Assembly: GCA_930367205.1 (NCBI GenBank)
Contig: OV884015.1
Location: forward strand, 107,138,509 to 107,202,508
Reading direction: 5' to 3'
From: Acanthosoma haemorrhoidale
Taxonomy: Eukaryota; Arthropoda; Insecta; Hemiptera; Acanthosomatidae
Length of the DNA stretch: 64,000 nt
The notes beneath the pieces are model-generated. The model was not told where the DNA came from, made no database searches, and saw only the letters and a list, made by a program, of their open reading frames with translations. The translations under genes were made by a program, and so were the position numbers. Shown in pieces: positions 20,441 through 30,204 of this stretch (its first letter is position 1; every line of letters starts with the position of its first letter).

Positions 20441-21830
20441 ACTATCTAAAGACAACAAAGTGTCGGTTCTCACGGCCATTTCGTTCCTCTGAGTTTCACC
20501 CTATGCTTGTTGGCAACATGGACAGAGTGAAAGATAAAGAAAATCAGCAACCATACATTCACTTATTCCAATCGACATAGCTGATATGCTGCTGTAATTT
20601 CAATGCATTAAAGGCTTGTTAAAAGTAAAAGAAAATCAGCAGATGTGTTTTATTATCTGTTGAGGTTTTCCAAACACAAATTCTCTGAGTCGAATGAAAA
20701 GGCTGTAGAATGATTGTTCTTGGGTAGAATGAACAGCGACTTGAGCAGCGATAAGAACAGGTAGGGAACGCTGTTCGTGAGGAAGGCGATACTTTTGTTT
20801 CCGGGCCATATTAAGTTAATTCTTATTCCGCGTTAGTGGTGGGGCTTAAGTGAGGGACAAGGGCCTATCTTTGAAATCCTAGATGGCCTTCCCATTGTTC
20901 ACGAGGGACTTCATGAATGCTAAGCAGTCCTGCTTGAGTCCTTTTCGGTTCCCAAGTCTCGTACCACTTCTTTTGTGGGACCACTTCTCTAACTGATTCG
21001 ATGCGATAACTCTCGCTTCTATTAAATGCTTTACTATATCAGATTTCGGTAAGCGATTCGAATTAAGATGGTCTGAATACGTACTTTTCCAACGGTTAGC
21101 CAGAACAACTTTATAGTGAATAAGCGATACACTATAAGTAATGACAAAGTTTTCTGGAAGAGGGGAATATGTAGGGATGATATATCGATGACGATAAAAA
21201 AGTTTTTATTTTTACGTGTGAGTTGTAACTTACGCTCATTCTGACTGGATAGTGAGCCACTTGCCGCTATTTATGGAGATTCAAGCGAGAGAAAAAATAA
21301 CCTTTTACCACCCTCGTGGCATTTATCAAAGAACTTGCAAACAATTTAAATTGTACAAAAGTTAAAACAAAACAGGACCGAGTGGTTATAATATGCTACA
21401 AGCTCCAACGTACAACTCTGTTAATAAATTTTCATTGAGCTAGCATGAATGCCGAAAAAATATTTGTTAATCAAGACCTTCGCTCATCCATTTCCAGGAC
21501 TAGGATTTCATGATTGTTTGATAATTTTTTAAGGTTTCTTGATGTGTTGTCACCTAAATACTCAGGCAACGTAAACAGTGTTTAAGTGAACTGACTTGAG
21601 TCTAAATAGCTTTTAAAGAGGTCTCAGTCCATCAGCAACACAGTTTTTGAACGATTCGGCACTGAGACACTGTTACACTCAGATAAGGTTAGCAACAAGC
21701 CAAATAACCATCCAGATTTTTTATACCATCTACCATCCAATGTGAACAATGTTAAACCTAATTTTGTTAGTATTGTTTCATATTATCCACACTACTCTCT
21801 AAATAACTCTCGTGGTATAACTGATATACG
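20441..21830 (+). other. Unassigned DNA
   Basis: No gene or known repeat recognised. Confidence 0.45.
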
Positions 21831-22836
21831 AATTATTATATAGTATTCCTCTGCCGCAAGTCTTATCCACTAGTTGTTTTTAAATTCCATTCCTCTCCCT
21901 GCATCCGAGATAGTACTGTATTTAGGCTTCCATCTCTTTCAAACGACTGACCTGGAACCCACATACGAGGCTAAAAACAGACGCTTTGGACAACTGCACA
22001 GACTACTTCAAAGGACATCCCACCTCTCAATAGTAAACAGGTGGTATGAAAAGTTTCCGACCTCAACATGAAGATGATAATAAAATAAATAAAAGCTAGT
22101 GAAATAAAAGCTTTGTTAGGTCGGAAACTTTTCAACCCACCTCGTAAATAAATTAATGATCAACAAAGTTATACTTAAGCCAATCTGGACATACGGAATA
22201 GAGCTATGTGGGACAGCAAAAAAGTCGAACATCAAGCATATCCAATCCTTTCAGTCAAACGTCCTGAAAACAATAGTAAACGCACCTTATTACGTCAGCA
22301 ACAAACCATTCATATCGATCTTAATAAACCTTACATTCTCGAACTCATCCCTTCCAAGTTCATGACACTTCATAGTAACCTATCCAACTACCCTAACCCC
22401 CTAGCACAATCATTGCACTGCACCACTCATCCCTATAATCCTCCTCGGAGATTGAAACGGCAGTGGCCTCATGACCTGCTATAAATGCATGACAGTGGGA
22501 GTCCTGGCAATGGCCAGTTTCTTCAATCATGTCCTGAGCGTATGTGGCTCTTGCGCTCTTGGTCAGCCTCCACTGGCTCGTATCCGGTGACGCGGATGAC
22601 GGAGGATCGTGAGGGACTTCTCAAGACTCCACTTCCTTTTTCGCATGCGAGGGACGTGACAACCATGTGGATTTGGGAGGTCTCTGGGCTGTTTGTAAAT
22701 ACTGCATGAATGAGCGAGTGAATGCAAATTGTAAATATGTTGTGAATGAGAACATTTATCACAATTACTTATTGGCTAATAAGGCAGATTGTAATTTTAT
22801 AACAATAAACAAGTTTCAATTAAAATATATAGTATT
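21831..22836 (+). mobile_element. LINE-A copy with TSD, carrying a MITE
   Basis: The element spans 21848-22817 and starts near the reference position 2610. Flanks 21831-21847 and 22818-22836 are direct repeats (AATTA..TATATAGTATT) with a small length difference. ORF2 is broken by frameshifts (open pieces 21874-22071, 22156-22365 and 22206-22484). A 109-bp MITE sits at 22036-22144. Confidence 0.88.
22036..22144 (+). mobile_element. Mariner-type MITE, copy 1
   Basis: 109 bp flanked by TA dinucleotides (22034-22035 and 22145-22146), which is the target duplication of Tc1/mariner elements. Terminal inverted repeats of about 24 bp read AGGTGGTATGAAAAGTTTCC at the left and the complement at the right. 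There is no coding capacity, so it would need a transposase in trans. It interrupts a LINE-A copy. Confidence 0.88.
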
Positions 22837-24443
22837 ATTTTAAAGATATAGTTTATTTTAAGTTAGAGAACGAAAGTGTTAGTCCCTGAAGTTTTAGGGT
22901 TGTAAGTATTTGTAAAGCGAATTACTAGTGATATAAATACTGGAGGAACAAATAAGCATATATATATTTTTTTGAACCTGTGCTCTTTTTGAAAAGAGTG
23001 TTCTGATAGCGAAAACATCTGCTCCTTGATCGCTGATTGAGTAAACAGGCGATTGTAGCGCTGAACGATTGATCAGGGCTGAAACGCCTCAAGCACAGTT
23101 TATCGTCAAAAGACTTCTCTTTGTGTTGAGAGAAGCGACCGAGCCAAGGCCTGAGAGAGATGCCTTTGCTATCTGACACCTCCAGTCTTCATCAACTCAT
23201 CATAACCTCTTATTTCCAGTCTCCCCTCTCTTATATAAACTCTCTCTCCTAAGGTCCTTCAATCATTCTCTTTTATCATATATACTTCAGATATATAAAC
23301 TATATTTACTGGCACGATATTTTAAGAGTGATTTCTAATAAATAATACATTAATTTATTAACAATTAATCATAAAATTGAACTTGAATCTGAAGTTTTGA
23401 AATGTTCAAAATCTTTTTCTTCATTCATAGATAACAACAGTATATTAAGAGAATGAATAAGTGTGAATAGTGAAAATATTGGTTGATTTTCATTCACTCT
23501 TCGGACCAGCAAAGTAAAGAGTAGACAAAAGAGCTGCCTGGGAAGAAAGAAAAGAGAGAGGAAACAATAGGTTGGAGAGAGAGGACGCTCAAGGGATTGT
23601 TGCTATGAGCCAGCTCGACTTAAGTCACTTATTCTCAAGATAGAAATAAGATAATCAACAAGAATATTTGAGGTTCCAAAAGGATTAACTATTTTTAGTA
23701 GACTTAAATTATCATTTCATCTTAATATTTAGTTTGAAGTATTGTTTGGTTTAGTTTTTCTATTCGATCAGTCTTTTCTTTTATTATTTTTGTCTTTACT
23801 AAGTCATTTATTAGGCTTTTATCATCATGATAGCCTAATCAAACCTAACTTCGTCACTAGGGCTAGGGTAATTAGGCACCCTCTCGTGACGACCGGACTA
23901 CATGTATAATATTAATGCGTTTTCATATTGGTTTTAAAATGAGTCATACGAAAACATTCTGACCGTTGTGAAAAAGTCCCAAGACGAATGACATCGTAAT
24001 ACGTCAAACCCCCGCTCTGTCGGATACTTATTCTGTACTCTCATATGTGCTAATAATATCATAAAAAAAATAAATAAAACATAAAACGTTCATGGTTTGT
24101 AATATTTCATTATATCGGGCTAAGACGTTTATTGTCCAATAAGCCTAACATCATACAAGGGTTCCCATACTAAAAGACTTTTCCCTCATAAAATTGAATT
24201 GGTGGGCAACTTTTCCCTTGTATTGGCTGATAAAGCAAGCTTGTAGCATGGCGGGCTTTATTGAAGCCGCCTGCAGTAAACCGGCCTCTAAAGTTGCTTG
24301 GGCTCGCCTCTTTGATCCTACTATTTCAGCGGACCCTTTGCCTTAACCACGAGGAGCCGCTACTCTCTTGACATGGGATAGCACCAATTTATTATTTATT
24401 TAAATATTTCTTTGCGTTGAACTGCTACATTGTAATGTGTATG

Positions 24444-24446
<3 letters not shown>
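22837..24446 (+). other. AT-rich DNA with moderately GC-rich patches, nothing recognised
   Basis: A patch at 22975-23180 with an 84-codon minus-strand frame and one at 24230-24370 have more complex sequence, but I recognise neither. Confidence 0.4.

Positions 24447-24477
<31 letters not shown>
24447..24477 (+). repeat. (TA)n microsatellite, Gypsy target
   Basis: A TATG/TA run that served as target for the Gypsy element. The last four bases, TATA, are repeated after the right LTR (29977-29980). Confidence 0.85.
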
Positions 24478-24663
24478 AGTTAACATGTGAGAAAGGATTA
24501 TTAAAGGATTATTGTAAACAATAATAGAGAGTGGGGCTAATCCTCAACTCATACTGTATATATAGGAGAGAAATGATAATAAAGAGTTAGTTAAGTTCTA
24601 TTCTGCTTCTTGATCACACCTACCAACCCCTTTTTAGTTCGATCGTTTAGCCGGGAGTTAAGT
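24478..24663 (+). repeat. 5' LTR
   Basis: 186 bp. It contains TATATATA at about 24558 (possible TATA box, CTGTATATATAGGAG), then AATAAAGAG at about 24579 (possible polyadenylation signal). Identical to 29791-29976. Confidence 0.96.
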
Positions 24664-24680
24664 GGTGCCGAAACCCGGGA
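24663..24680 (+). promoter_or_regulatory. Primer-binding site, complementary to tRNA-Phe
   Basis: TGGTGCCGAAACCCGGGA is the reverse complement of the 3' end (including CCA) of eukaryotic tRNA-Phe over 18 bases. It begins on the last base of the LTR. Minus-strand DNA synthesis would start here. The match to tRNA-Phe is from knowledge of that tRNA, since no tRNA gene is in the window. Confidence 0.85.
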
Positions 24681-24778
24681 CCTTTAGATTCAAACCTGAG
24701 ATACAGTCATTGACTTGAGCAGTCAGTGGTCTCAGGGGCGGATCATTTAGTTCGGGCGTACCAGGAAGAAGGAGCACG

Positions 24779-25984
24779 ATGGCCGAGGACGACTTGGCGA
24801 GGCTAAAGAAGGAGCTGACCCAGCTACGCGAGGAGCGCGTGAAGTTTGAACTGCAACTGAGCGAGTCCGCCAAAAGCACGCAGATTGAACTAGCGAAGAT
24901 TCGGACCCAGAGCTGCGCTTTTATCCACGACGTGATCGGTCAACTCGAACCTTTCACGGGAGTGTTGGGGGAGTTGGAACATTTCCTGAAGGGAGGAGAT
25001 CAAATAAAGGAGTTGATCCTAACCAGGAAGGAAGCGGGGACACTGTCCGACGGGGACATTAAAATCCTAGAAGCTTCGTTGGTAGGAAGAATCTCGCGCC
25101 GGGTCCTGAATGCCATACAGGGAGACTCGTCGCAGCCATGGGAAGCATTGAAAAACCGGCTGAAGAAACTATATGGGGGTGGCCGTTGGTCACCAGAAGA
25201 GGATGTGTTCTTCCTCCTGCGGGAACATAGAAGACCAGGACAGACCGAGGGCGACTTCGCAGAAAAACTGCTCGTACTCTATAACCGCCTCAATGAAAAA
25301 ATGATCGAGACCTACGGGCAGACAGAAGCAACGGTGAGACTGATTTTCGTGAGAGAGATTATGAAGGTGCAGTTGAACCAAAGCGTAGACAGGCGTGGGT
25401 CGTTGGCCAAGGACAAGGACGTCTTAGACTGTGCGCACGAACTCATCGATGCACAGGAAAGAAGTATGGCGCGCAGCAAGAACCCGAAGCCGGACTGGAC
25501 GGAGGTCAGGAGTCCAAGGAGAGAGAGGAGGCCACCGGGAATACAACGCAGCGACCGACAAAGGGGAACAGGCCCGACCCGAAGACCCTTCAGAGCACAA
25601 GATGAGCGACCGAAACGAATGGAGAGGCGCTGTTATGAGTGTAACAGAACTGGTCACCTAGCAACACAATGCAACTTGACCCGTTGTTACGAATGCGGAC
25701 GCCGGGGACACGTCGCGCGCGAGTGCCCCAAACGAACCGGCGAGTTCGGGAGGAGAGGACATCGACCTGAACCGATGGAAGTCAATTGCCAGAGATGGGA
25801 CGGCGACAGGACGCACCGGCGAGGAGATCGGCAGAATGACAGCGATGAGTCCTCGGAGGGAGAGAGCGTCTTGTCCGAACGCAGCGGCCCGGCTGGAGAC
25901 AAACGTGAGGTAAGTGGGGGGGTCCCTTGGAAGGGGGGGCCATCCGGAGCAGAGGTTTTGATGCGTAGGCAGAAGGAGGACTGA
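24779..25984 (+). CDS. gag: Gypsy Gag polyprotein
   Basis: 401 codons from the first ATG after the leader to TGA. An N-terminal charged helix with coiled-coil character (MAEDDLARLKKELTQLREER, residues 1-20, heptad-like) is followed by a capsid-type region (about residues 40-230; WEALKNRLKKLY, then EGDFAEKLLVLYNRLNEK). After a basic linker come two CCHC knuckles, CYECNRTGHLATQC at residue 285 and CYECGRRGHVAREC at residue 303, which bind the genomic RNA. The protein would assemble the cytoplasmic particle. The stop at 25982-25984 lies in the same frame as the protease that follows: the frame stays open for 258 more codons after this single TGA. Confidence 0.93.
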   Translation: MAEDDLARLKKELTQLREERVKFELQLSESAKSTQIELAKIRTQSCAFIHDVIGQLEPFTGVLGELEHFLKGGDQIKELILTRKEAGTLSDGDIKILEASLVGRISRRVLNAIQGDSSQPWEALKNRLKKLYGGGRWSPEEDVFFLLREHRRPGQTEGDFAEKLLVLYNRLNEKMIETYGQTEATVRLIFVREIMKVQLNQSVDRRGSLAKDKDVLDCAHELIDAQERSMARSKNPKPDWTEVRSPRRERRPPGIQRSDRQRGTGPTRRPFRAQDERPKRMERRCYECNRTGHLATQCNLTRCYECGRRGHVARECPKRTGEFGRRGHRPEPMEVNCQRWDGDRTHRRGDRQNDSDESSEGESVLSERSGPAGDKREVSGGVPWKGGPSGAEVLMRRQKED

Positions 25985-26758
25985 TGGTACGGTGAGGGGT
26001 GGGGCAACCGGGGAGTGTTGATACAGATCAATAACGTTAAGGAAACGGGAGGTAAGAGGTTGCCCGTGGCGAGGTGGGGGGAGACCGGGGTGAATTTTCT
26101 GCTAGACACAGGGAGTACCAATTCAATAATCAGTGAAAGAGGGGCTAGGGAATTGGGGGTGTGGGCGCAGAGGAAACAATGCGAGTGTGTAATTGCGACG
26201 GTTAGCGGGCGCTGTAAGACGGCCGGGGAGGTGACGATAGGGTTGGAAAAACTGACTGGACGGAATACGGCAGTGCGGATGCACATTGTGAGTAGGGTGT
26301 CCGCCGAGTACGACGCGATTATCGGGTGCGACGCAATAAGAATGGCGGGGCTTAATCTGAATTACGGGAAGGGCCGATGGACGTTCAAGCTAGGGGCGGG
26401 CAAATACGTCGTCAAGGGCGGACGCGAAGAGGGAAAGGGGGTTCGAATCGGAGCGGCCCAATGCATCAAAGAGCCATTGCGGGAAATGATACAAAGGAAT
26501 CGGGACCTGTTCTACCGGGAGGGCGAAATACTTCCCACCACGGGGAAGACTGTACACCGCATCAGATTAAAGACAGAGGCGCCTGTTTACGTGAAAGACA
26601 TACGGTACCCGCAGGCAATGAGGAAGATCATTAGGGAGCAGTTGACGGAATTGAAGGAACAGGGAATAATTAGGGCAAGTAAGTCCCCGTTTAATAGCCC
26701 GCTGTGGGTAGTGGAAAAACGGTCGACGGAACAAGAAAAAGAAAAAAAAAAGGTATAG
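25985..26758 (+). CDS. pol: Pol part 1: protease and start of RT (frame broken at 26750)
   Basis: Open from just after the Gag TGA. The aspartic protease has the active-site FLLDTGSTNSIIS (DTG at 26105-26113), then GCDAIRMAGL as the second conserved block. Next comes the RT entry, GIIRASKSPFNSPLWVVEKR, which is typical of Gypsy Pol. The frame then meets an A10 run at 26742-26751 and ends a few codons on. RT continues in another frame. The earliest ATG is 26015, but Pol is probably made as Gag-Pol. An indel in the A-run is the likely cause of the break, either real or a sequencing error. Confidence 0.9.
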   Translation, partial: WYGEGWGNRGVLIQINNVKETGGKRLPVARWGETGVNFLLDTGSTNSIISERGARELGVWAQRKQCECVIATVSGRCKTAGEVTIGLEKLTGRNTAVRMHIVSRVSAEYDAIIGCDAIRMAGLNLNYGKGRWTFKLGAGKYVVKGGREEGKGVRIGAAQCIKEPLREMIQRNRDLFYREGEILPTTGKTVHRIRLKTEAPVYVKDIRYPQAMRKIIREQLTELKEQGIIRASKSPFNSPLWVVEKRSTEQEKEKKKV

Positions 26759-27755
26759 GGTCGTAGTCGACTATAGGAAATTAAACGAGGCCACCCAGGA
26801 CGAAAAGTACCCGCTGCCTAGAATCGACGACATCCTAGACAGACTGTCGGGTGCGGTAATATTCAGTACACTAGATCTTAAGAGCGGGTACCACCAGGTG
26901 AGAATGGCGGAGGAGGATGCCGGGAAGACTGCTTTCACGTGGGAACGCGGACACTTTGAGTTTGTGCGAATGCCTTTCGGGCTAAAGGGGGCCCCGCTAA
27001 CATTTCAACGCCTCATGGACGAACTGCAAAGCGGCCTGGGGGAGGACTTCTCTCAGGTGTATATGGACGACCTGATCGTCTTCAGTAAGTCAAGGGAAGG
27101 GCACGTCCAACACCTGCGGGAAGTCCTCGCCAGAATCCGGGAGTTTGGGCTAAAATTGTCACTAGAGAAGTCACAGTTTGGACTAAGCGAGATAAGGTTC
27201 CTGGGGCACGTAGTCTCGAGCGAGGGGGTGAGACCAGATCCGGATAGGGTAAAAGTCATTCGCGAGGCACCATTACCCAAGAACGTACGCGGGGTGCGGC
27301 GGTTTCTGGGAATGGTCAACTACTATAGGAAATTTATACCAGGGATCGCGGAATTGACAGGGCCACTGACCGAACTTTTGAGAAAGGGGCGTCGATTCCA
27401 GTTGGGGCCCGCACAACTGAAGAGCATGGAAAAGTGTCGCGAGATCTTGACAACCCGACCCCTATTATCGTTCCCGGACTTTGACAGGCCATTTAAAGTC
27501 ACGACAGACGCGAGCGAAACGGCGATAGGGGCCGTGCTTTCACAAACCTTCAGCGAGGGGGAAAAACCTGTCGCCTACGCGGGACGCCAGCTCAATACGG
27601 CAGAAAGGCGTTATAGCGCGATCGAGCGCGAATTGCTAGCGGTAGTATGGGGCGTGGAGTACTTCCGACCGTATGTCTACGGACGCCGGTTCAAATTATT
27701 TACCGACCATAAGCCATTAATCTACGTGGGAACCTTAAAAGAGTCCTCCGCGTGA
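26750..27755 (+). CDS. pol: Pol part 2: reverse transcriptase and RNase H, ended by TGA
   Basis: Open in frame from just after the A10 run. The conserved start is VVDYRKLN and PLPRIDDILDRL, followed by LDLKSGYHQV, FVRMPFGLKGAP and the catalytic YMDD at 27060-27071. Then come GHVVSSEGVRPDP and RRFLGMVNYYRKFI, all standard Gypsy RT blocks. RNase H follows with TTDASETAIGAVLSQ, YSAIERELLAVVWGVEYFR and TDHKPL. TGA at 27753-27755 interrupts it, and the same frame continues directly beyond. It stands where related proteins usually have a basic residue before the xARW motif. CGA to TGA is one simple explanation. Confidence 0.92.
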
Positions 27756-29312
27756 GTGGCACGGTGGAAAGAGCGACTGGCGGCATACACGTTTAGCGTA
27801 TCCCACAAAAAGGGCAGTGAAAACGCGGTGGTGGATTGGCTGTCACGGGATTTAGTCGTTAACGCCACGGAGGACGACCCGCCACAGGAGGAACCATTCG
27901 CATTACGCTACCTACGCGACTGGGTAGAGAGCGGTCCGGAAATCCCGGAAGTCCAAAGACGCCCAGAGGAACGGAGGACCACACCGACCGAGCCGTTCGC
28001 GGTGGGATACCTCAGGGAATGGACAGAGAGCGGGCCGGAAATACCGTTAGTAGAAAGGGAACCCCGGGCAGAGGAATCCCCGACGGAACGGCCGGGGGAG
28101 TTAAAGGAAATTGACGAAATCATTAACAACAAAAAGTGGCAGATCATAATAAAATCGCGACAGACAACAGGGGTAGAGACACAGACGACAACTTACGCGG
28201 GATTGACTACACTGACGGTACGGACTCATTCGACTATAAACGAGGGAGACTTGGGACGAATTATCCAAGGGTTCGCGGCGCGAGGGCGAACGTGTCACAT
28301 ATTCATAGGAAATAGACTGCTCGCAGAAAAAGTAAAAGGACTATGGCGGCAGGAAAGAATAGGGATAGACTACGACATAATAAGGTGCCTGAGACAGGTA
28401 GAGACAGTTACTGACGAACAGACCCAACGACGAATAGTTACAGACCATCACACGGGGAAAACAAACCACAGGGGAATGGAGGAAACCGACCGCGCGATAA
28501 GGAGGATGTACTTTTGGAGGGGGATTGGGAAGACGGTACGCGAGTGCATCGCCCAATGCGAGATATGCCAACGCAGTAAATATGACAGACACCCCCCGGT
28601 GACGCCTCAAGTAATCACTGAAACGCCGATCGAGCCCCTTAGAAGTGTACAGATAGACGTCTACTCGAACGAGGGTCAATCGTGGCTCACGGCGATAGAC
28701 ATATTTAGCAAGCTAGCCATGGCCTACCCCATCGAGGCGAAGACACCTGAGACAGTGTGGGAGGGGGTCCTAAATTGGTGTGCGACCTACGGAGTACCGG
28801 AGCGGATTACGTCGGATGGCGGACGCGAATTCGAAAATAGCTATGTACGGGAACAAGCTCGGGAATTAGGGGTAACGTGGCACCGGAATACCCCCCACCA
28901 CATTAAGGGACGGGGAGCGGTGGAACGACTCCACAATACTCTGGGGGAGCACTTAAGACTACTCCGACTGGGCCGGGGGCTGGAACCGCTGGAAGCAATG
29001 GCAAGGGCCGTTGTCGCGTATAATCATACGATCCACGCGGCAACGGGGTTTTCACCTGTGGAAATCGTGTTCGGTCAAAATAGGCGAGATAGGGGGGACC
29101 TTATGACAGCCCAAAACGCGGAGCTGCGTGGGTACTTGATACAGACACGCAAAGAGTGGAGGGATCTTTGGGATCGAGTCCGCGAGAAGGTCATAAGGAG
29201 GAAGCAGACGCGCGTCGACCGGGATAATGAGAGACCGGGAATAATACAGGGGGGGGAGGACATTATCGCTGGGGACAATCGTCTACAGACGGTTACGAAC
29301 CGCAAGAACTAA
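27756..29312 (+). CDS. pol: Pol part 3: end of RNase H, tether and integrase
   Basis: ARWKERLAAYTFSVSHKKGSENAVVDWLSR closes RNase H in two short blocks. A linker with a 33-residue duplicated motif follows (27891-28080). The integrase has its HHCC zinc module at about 28443-28580 (H..H...C..C; CEICQRSKYDRHP) and the DD35E triad: Asp at 28656-28658, Asp at 28815-28817, and Glu at 28923-28925, with 35 residues between the last two. No chromodomain is seen. Near 29278 an extra base shifts the frame, and it ends at TAA 29310-29312. The true C-terminus, a beta-barrel-like YEGPYKV...DELR tail, continues to TAA at 29506-29508 in another frame. Confidence 0.92.
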   Translation: MARWKERLAAYTFSVSHKKGSENAVVDWLSRDLVVNATEDDPPQEEPFALRYLRDWVESGPEIPEVQRRPEERRTTPTEPFAVGYLREWTESGPEIPLVEREPRAEESPTERPGELKEIDEIINNKKWQIIIKSRQTTGVETQTTTYAGLTTLTVRTHSTINEGDLGRIIQGFAARGRTCHIFIGNRLLAEKVKGLWRQERIGIDYDIIRCLRQVETVTDEQTQRRIVTDHHTGKTNHRGMEETDRAIRRMYFWRGIGKTVRECIAQCEICQRSKYDRHPPVTPQVITETPIEPLRSVQIDVYSNEGQSWLTAIDIFSKLAMAYPIEAKTPETVWEGVLNWCATYGVPERITSDGGREFENSYVREQARELGVTWHRNTPHHIKGRGAVERLHNTLGEHLRLLRLGRGLEPLEAMARAVVAYNHTIHAATGFSPVEIVFGQNRRDRGDLMTAQNAELRGYLIQTRKEWRDLWDRVREKVIRRKQTRVDRDNERPGIIQGGEDIIAGDNRLQTVTNRKN

Positions 29313-29508
29313 GACGGCCGCTCACTACGAGGGACCGTACAAGGTCACGGCGATAAGGGAATACAATTTATATACAATCCGGGACGTAAATTTTCCCTTC
29401 CGGAACCGCACGGTCCACCGGGACGAACTTAGGGTCCCCCAACCACAAGAGCCTCATGGGCCGGACGGCGGCGCTCGGACGGATACTCCGACTCGCCCCG
29501 ACTCATAA
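29279..29508 (+). pseudogene. Pol part 4: integrase C-terminal tail, out of frame
   Basis: After the +1 shift near 29278, the tail reads AAHYEGPYKVTAIREYNLYT and NRTVHRDELRV and then runs to TAA at 29506-29508. This is the usual C-terminal small-barrel region of Gypsy integrases. It cannot be translated as one protein with the upstream part in this copy. Confidence 0.85.
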
Positions 29509-29790
29509 ATCTTTGTAATGATTATTAGTTTTGTTAAGAAATAAGTAGGGCACCCAGACGAGGAAGCTGGGACAGCCATATTCTGTTACTCTTGTTTTTT
29601 TTGTATTATTATCTGTTGATTGATAAGTTTCTTTATGATGTATTATTCATATGATGTCCTCTTTCTTAGAATATATATATGTCTTTTTGTTTTTGTATCT
29701 ACTATGTAAATCCGGATGAAGAAGCTGGATCAAAAATTTTTGTGAAACTCCGGAACAAAAGTTCCTCCTATGAAGGAACTGGAGGGAAGA
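29509..29790 (+). other. Gypsy 3' non-coding region and polypurine tract
   Basis: No frame, so no env. AAGCTGG within two GA.GA.GAAGCTGG-like blocks occurs at about 29560 and 29717. The purine-rich GGAGGGAAGA at 29781-29790 directly before the LTR is the likely plus-strand primer. Confidence 0.82.
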
Positions 29791-29976
29791 AGTTAACATG
29801 TGAGAAAGGATTATTAAAGGATTATTGTAAACAATAATAGAGAGTGGGGCTAATCCTCAACTCATACTGTATATATAGGAGAGAAATGATAATAAAGAGT
29901 TAGTTAAGTTCTATTCTGCTTCTTGATCACACCTACCAACCCCTTTTTAGTTCGATCGTTTAGCCGGGAGTTAAGT
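29791..29976 (+). repeat. 3' LTR
   Basis: 186 bp, identical by eye to the 5' LTR. Followed by TATA, the target duplication. Confidence 0.96.
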
Positions 29977-30204
29977 TATATATATTATAGTGATATGTTT
30001 AATTTATATTAAATACGATTTCATTTGGATTAGAAACGATTGTCAGGTCGGTTATATATAGAAACAATCTTGTAGGCCGTGACATTAGCCTATACTTTGG
30101 GGTCTAGACTATTGCTTGCTTGGGTTTTAGACGTTTGTGCTTTCTTTTATCATCAGTCTGTAAGTAAACAGCAAAGAAGAAAAGTGTCAGTTCTTCTATT
30201 TATC

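Larger units (their letters stand above)
24478..29976 (+). mobile_element. Ty3/Gypsy LTR retrotransposon, full length, defective pol
   Basis: 5499 bp: LTR (24478-24663), tRNA-Phe primer-binding site, leader, gag, pro-pol (PR-RT-RNase H-IN), 3' non-coding region, purine tract, LTR (29791-29976). A 4-bp TATA duplication flanks it. The LTR ends AGTTAAC...GTTAAGT resemble the AGT...-type ends of the insect gypsy/17.6/297 group, but no env frame is present. The two LTRs read identical, so the insertion is young. Its base composition (GC-rich coding part) stands out against the AT-rich surroundings. Pol carries three lesions, near 26750, 27753 and 29278. Confidence 0.96.

Noticed and set aside
26430..26470. 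tRNA-like box (GGTTCGAATC) within gag-pol
   Set aside because: It lies in the protease/RT coding frame, with no A box or cloverleaf. No tRNA gene was found in the window.
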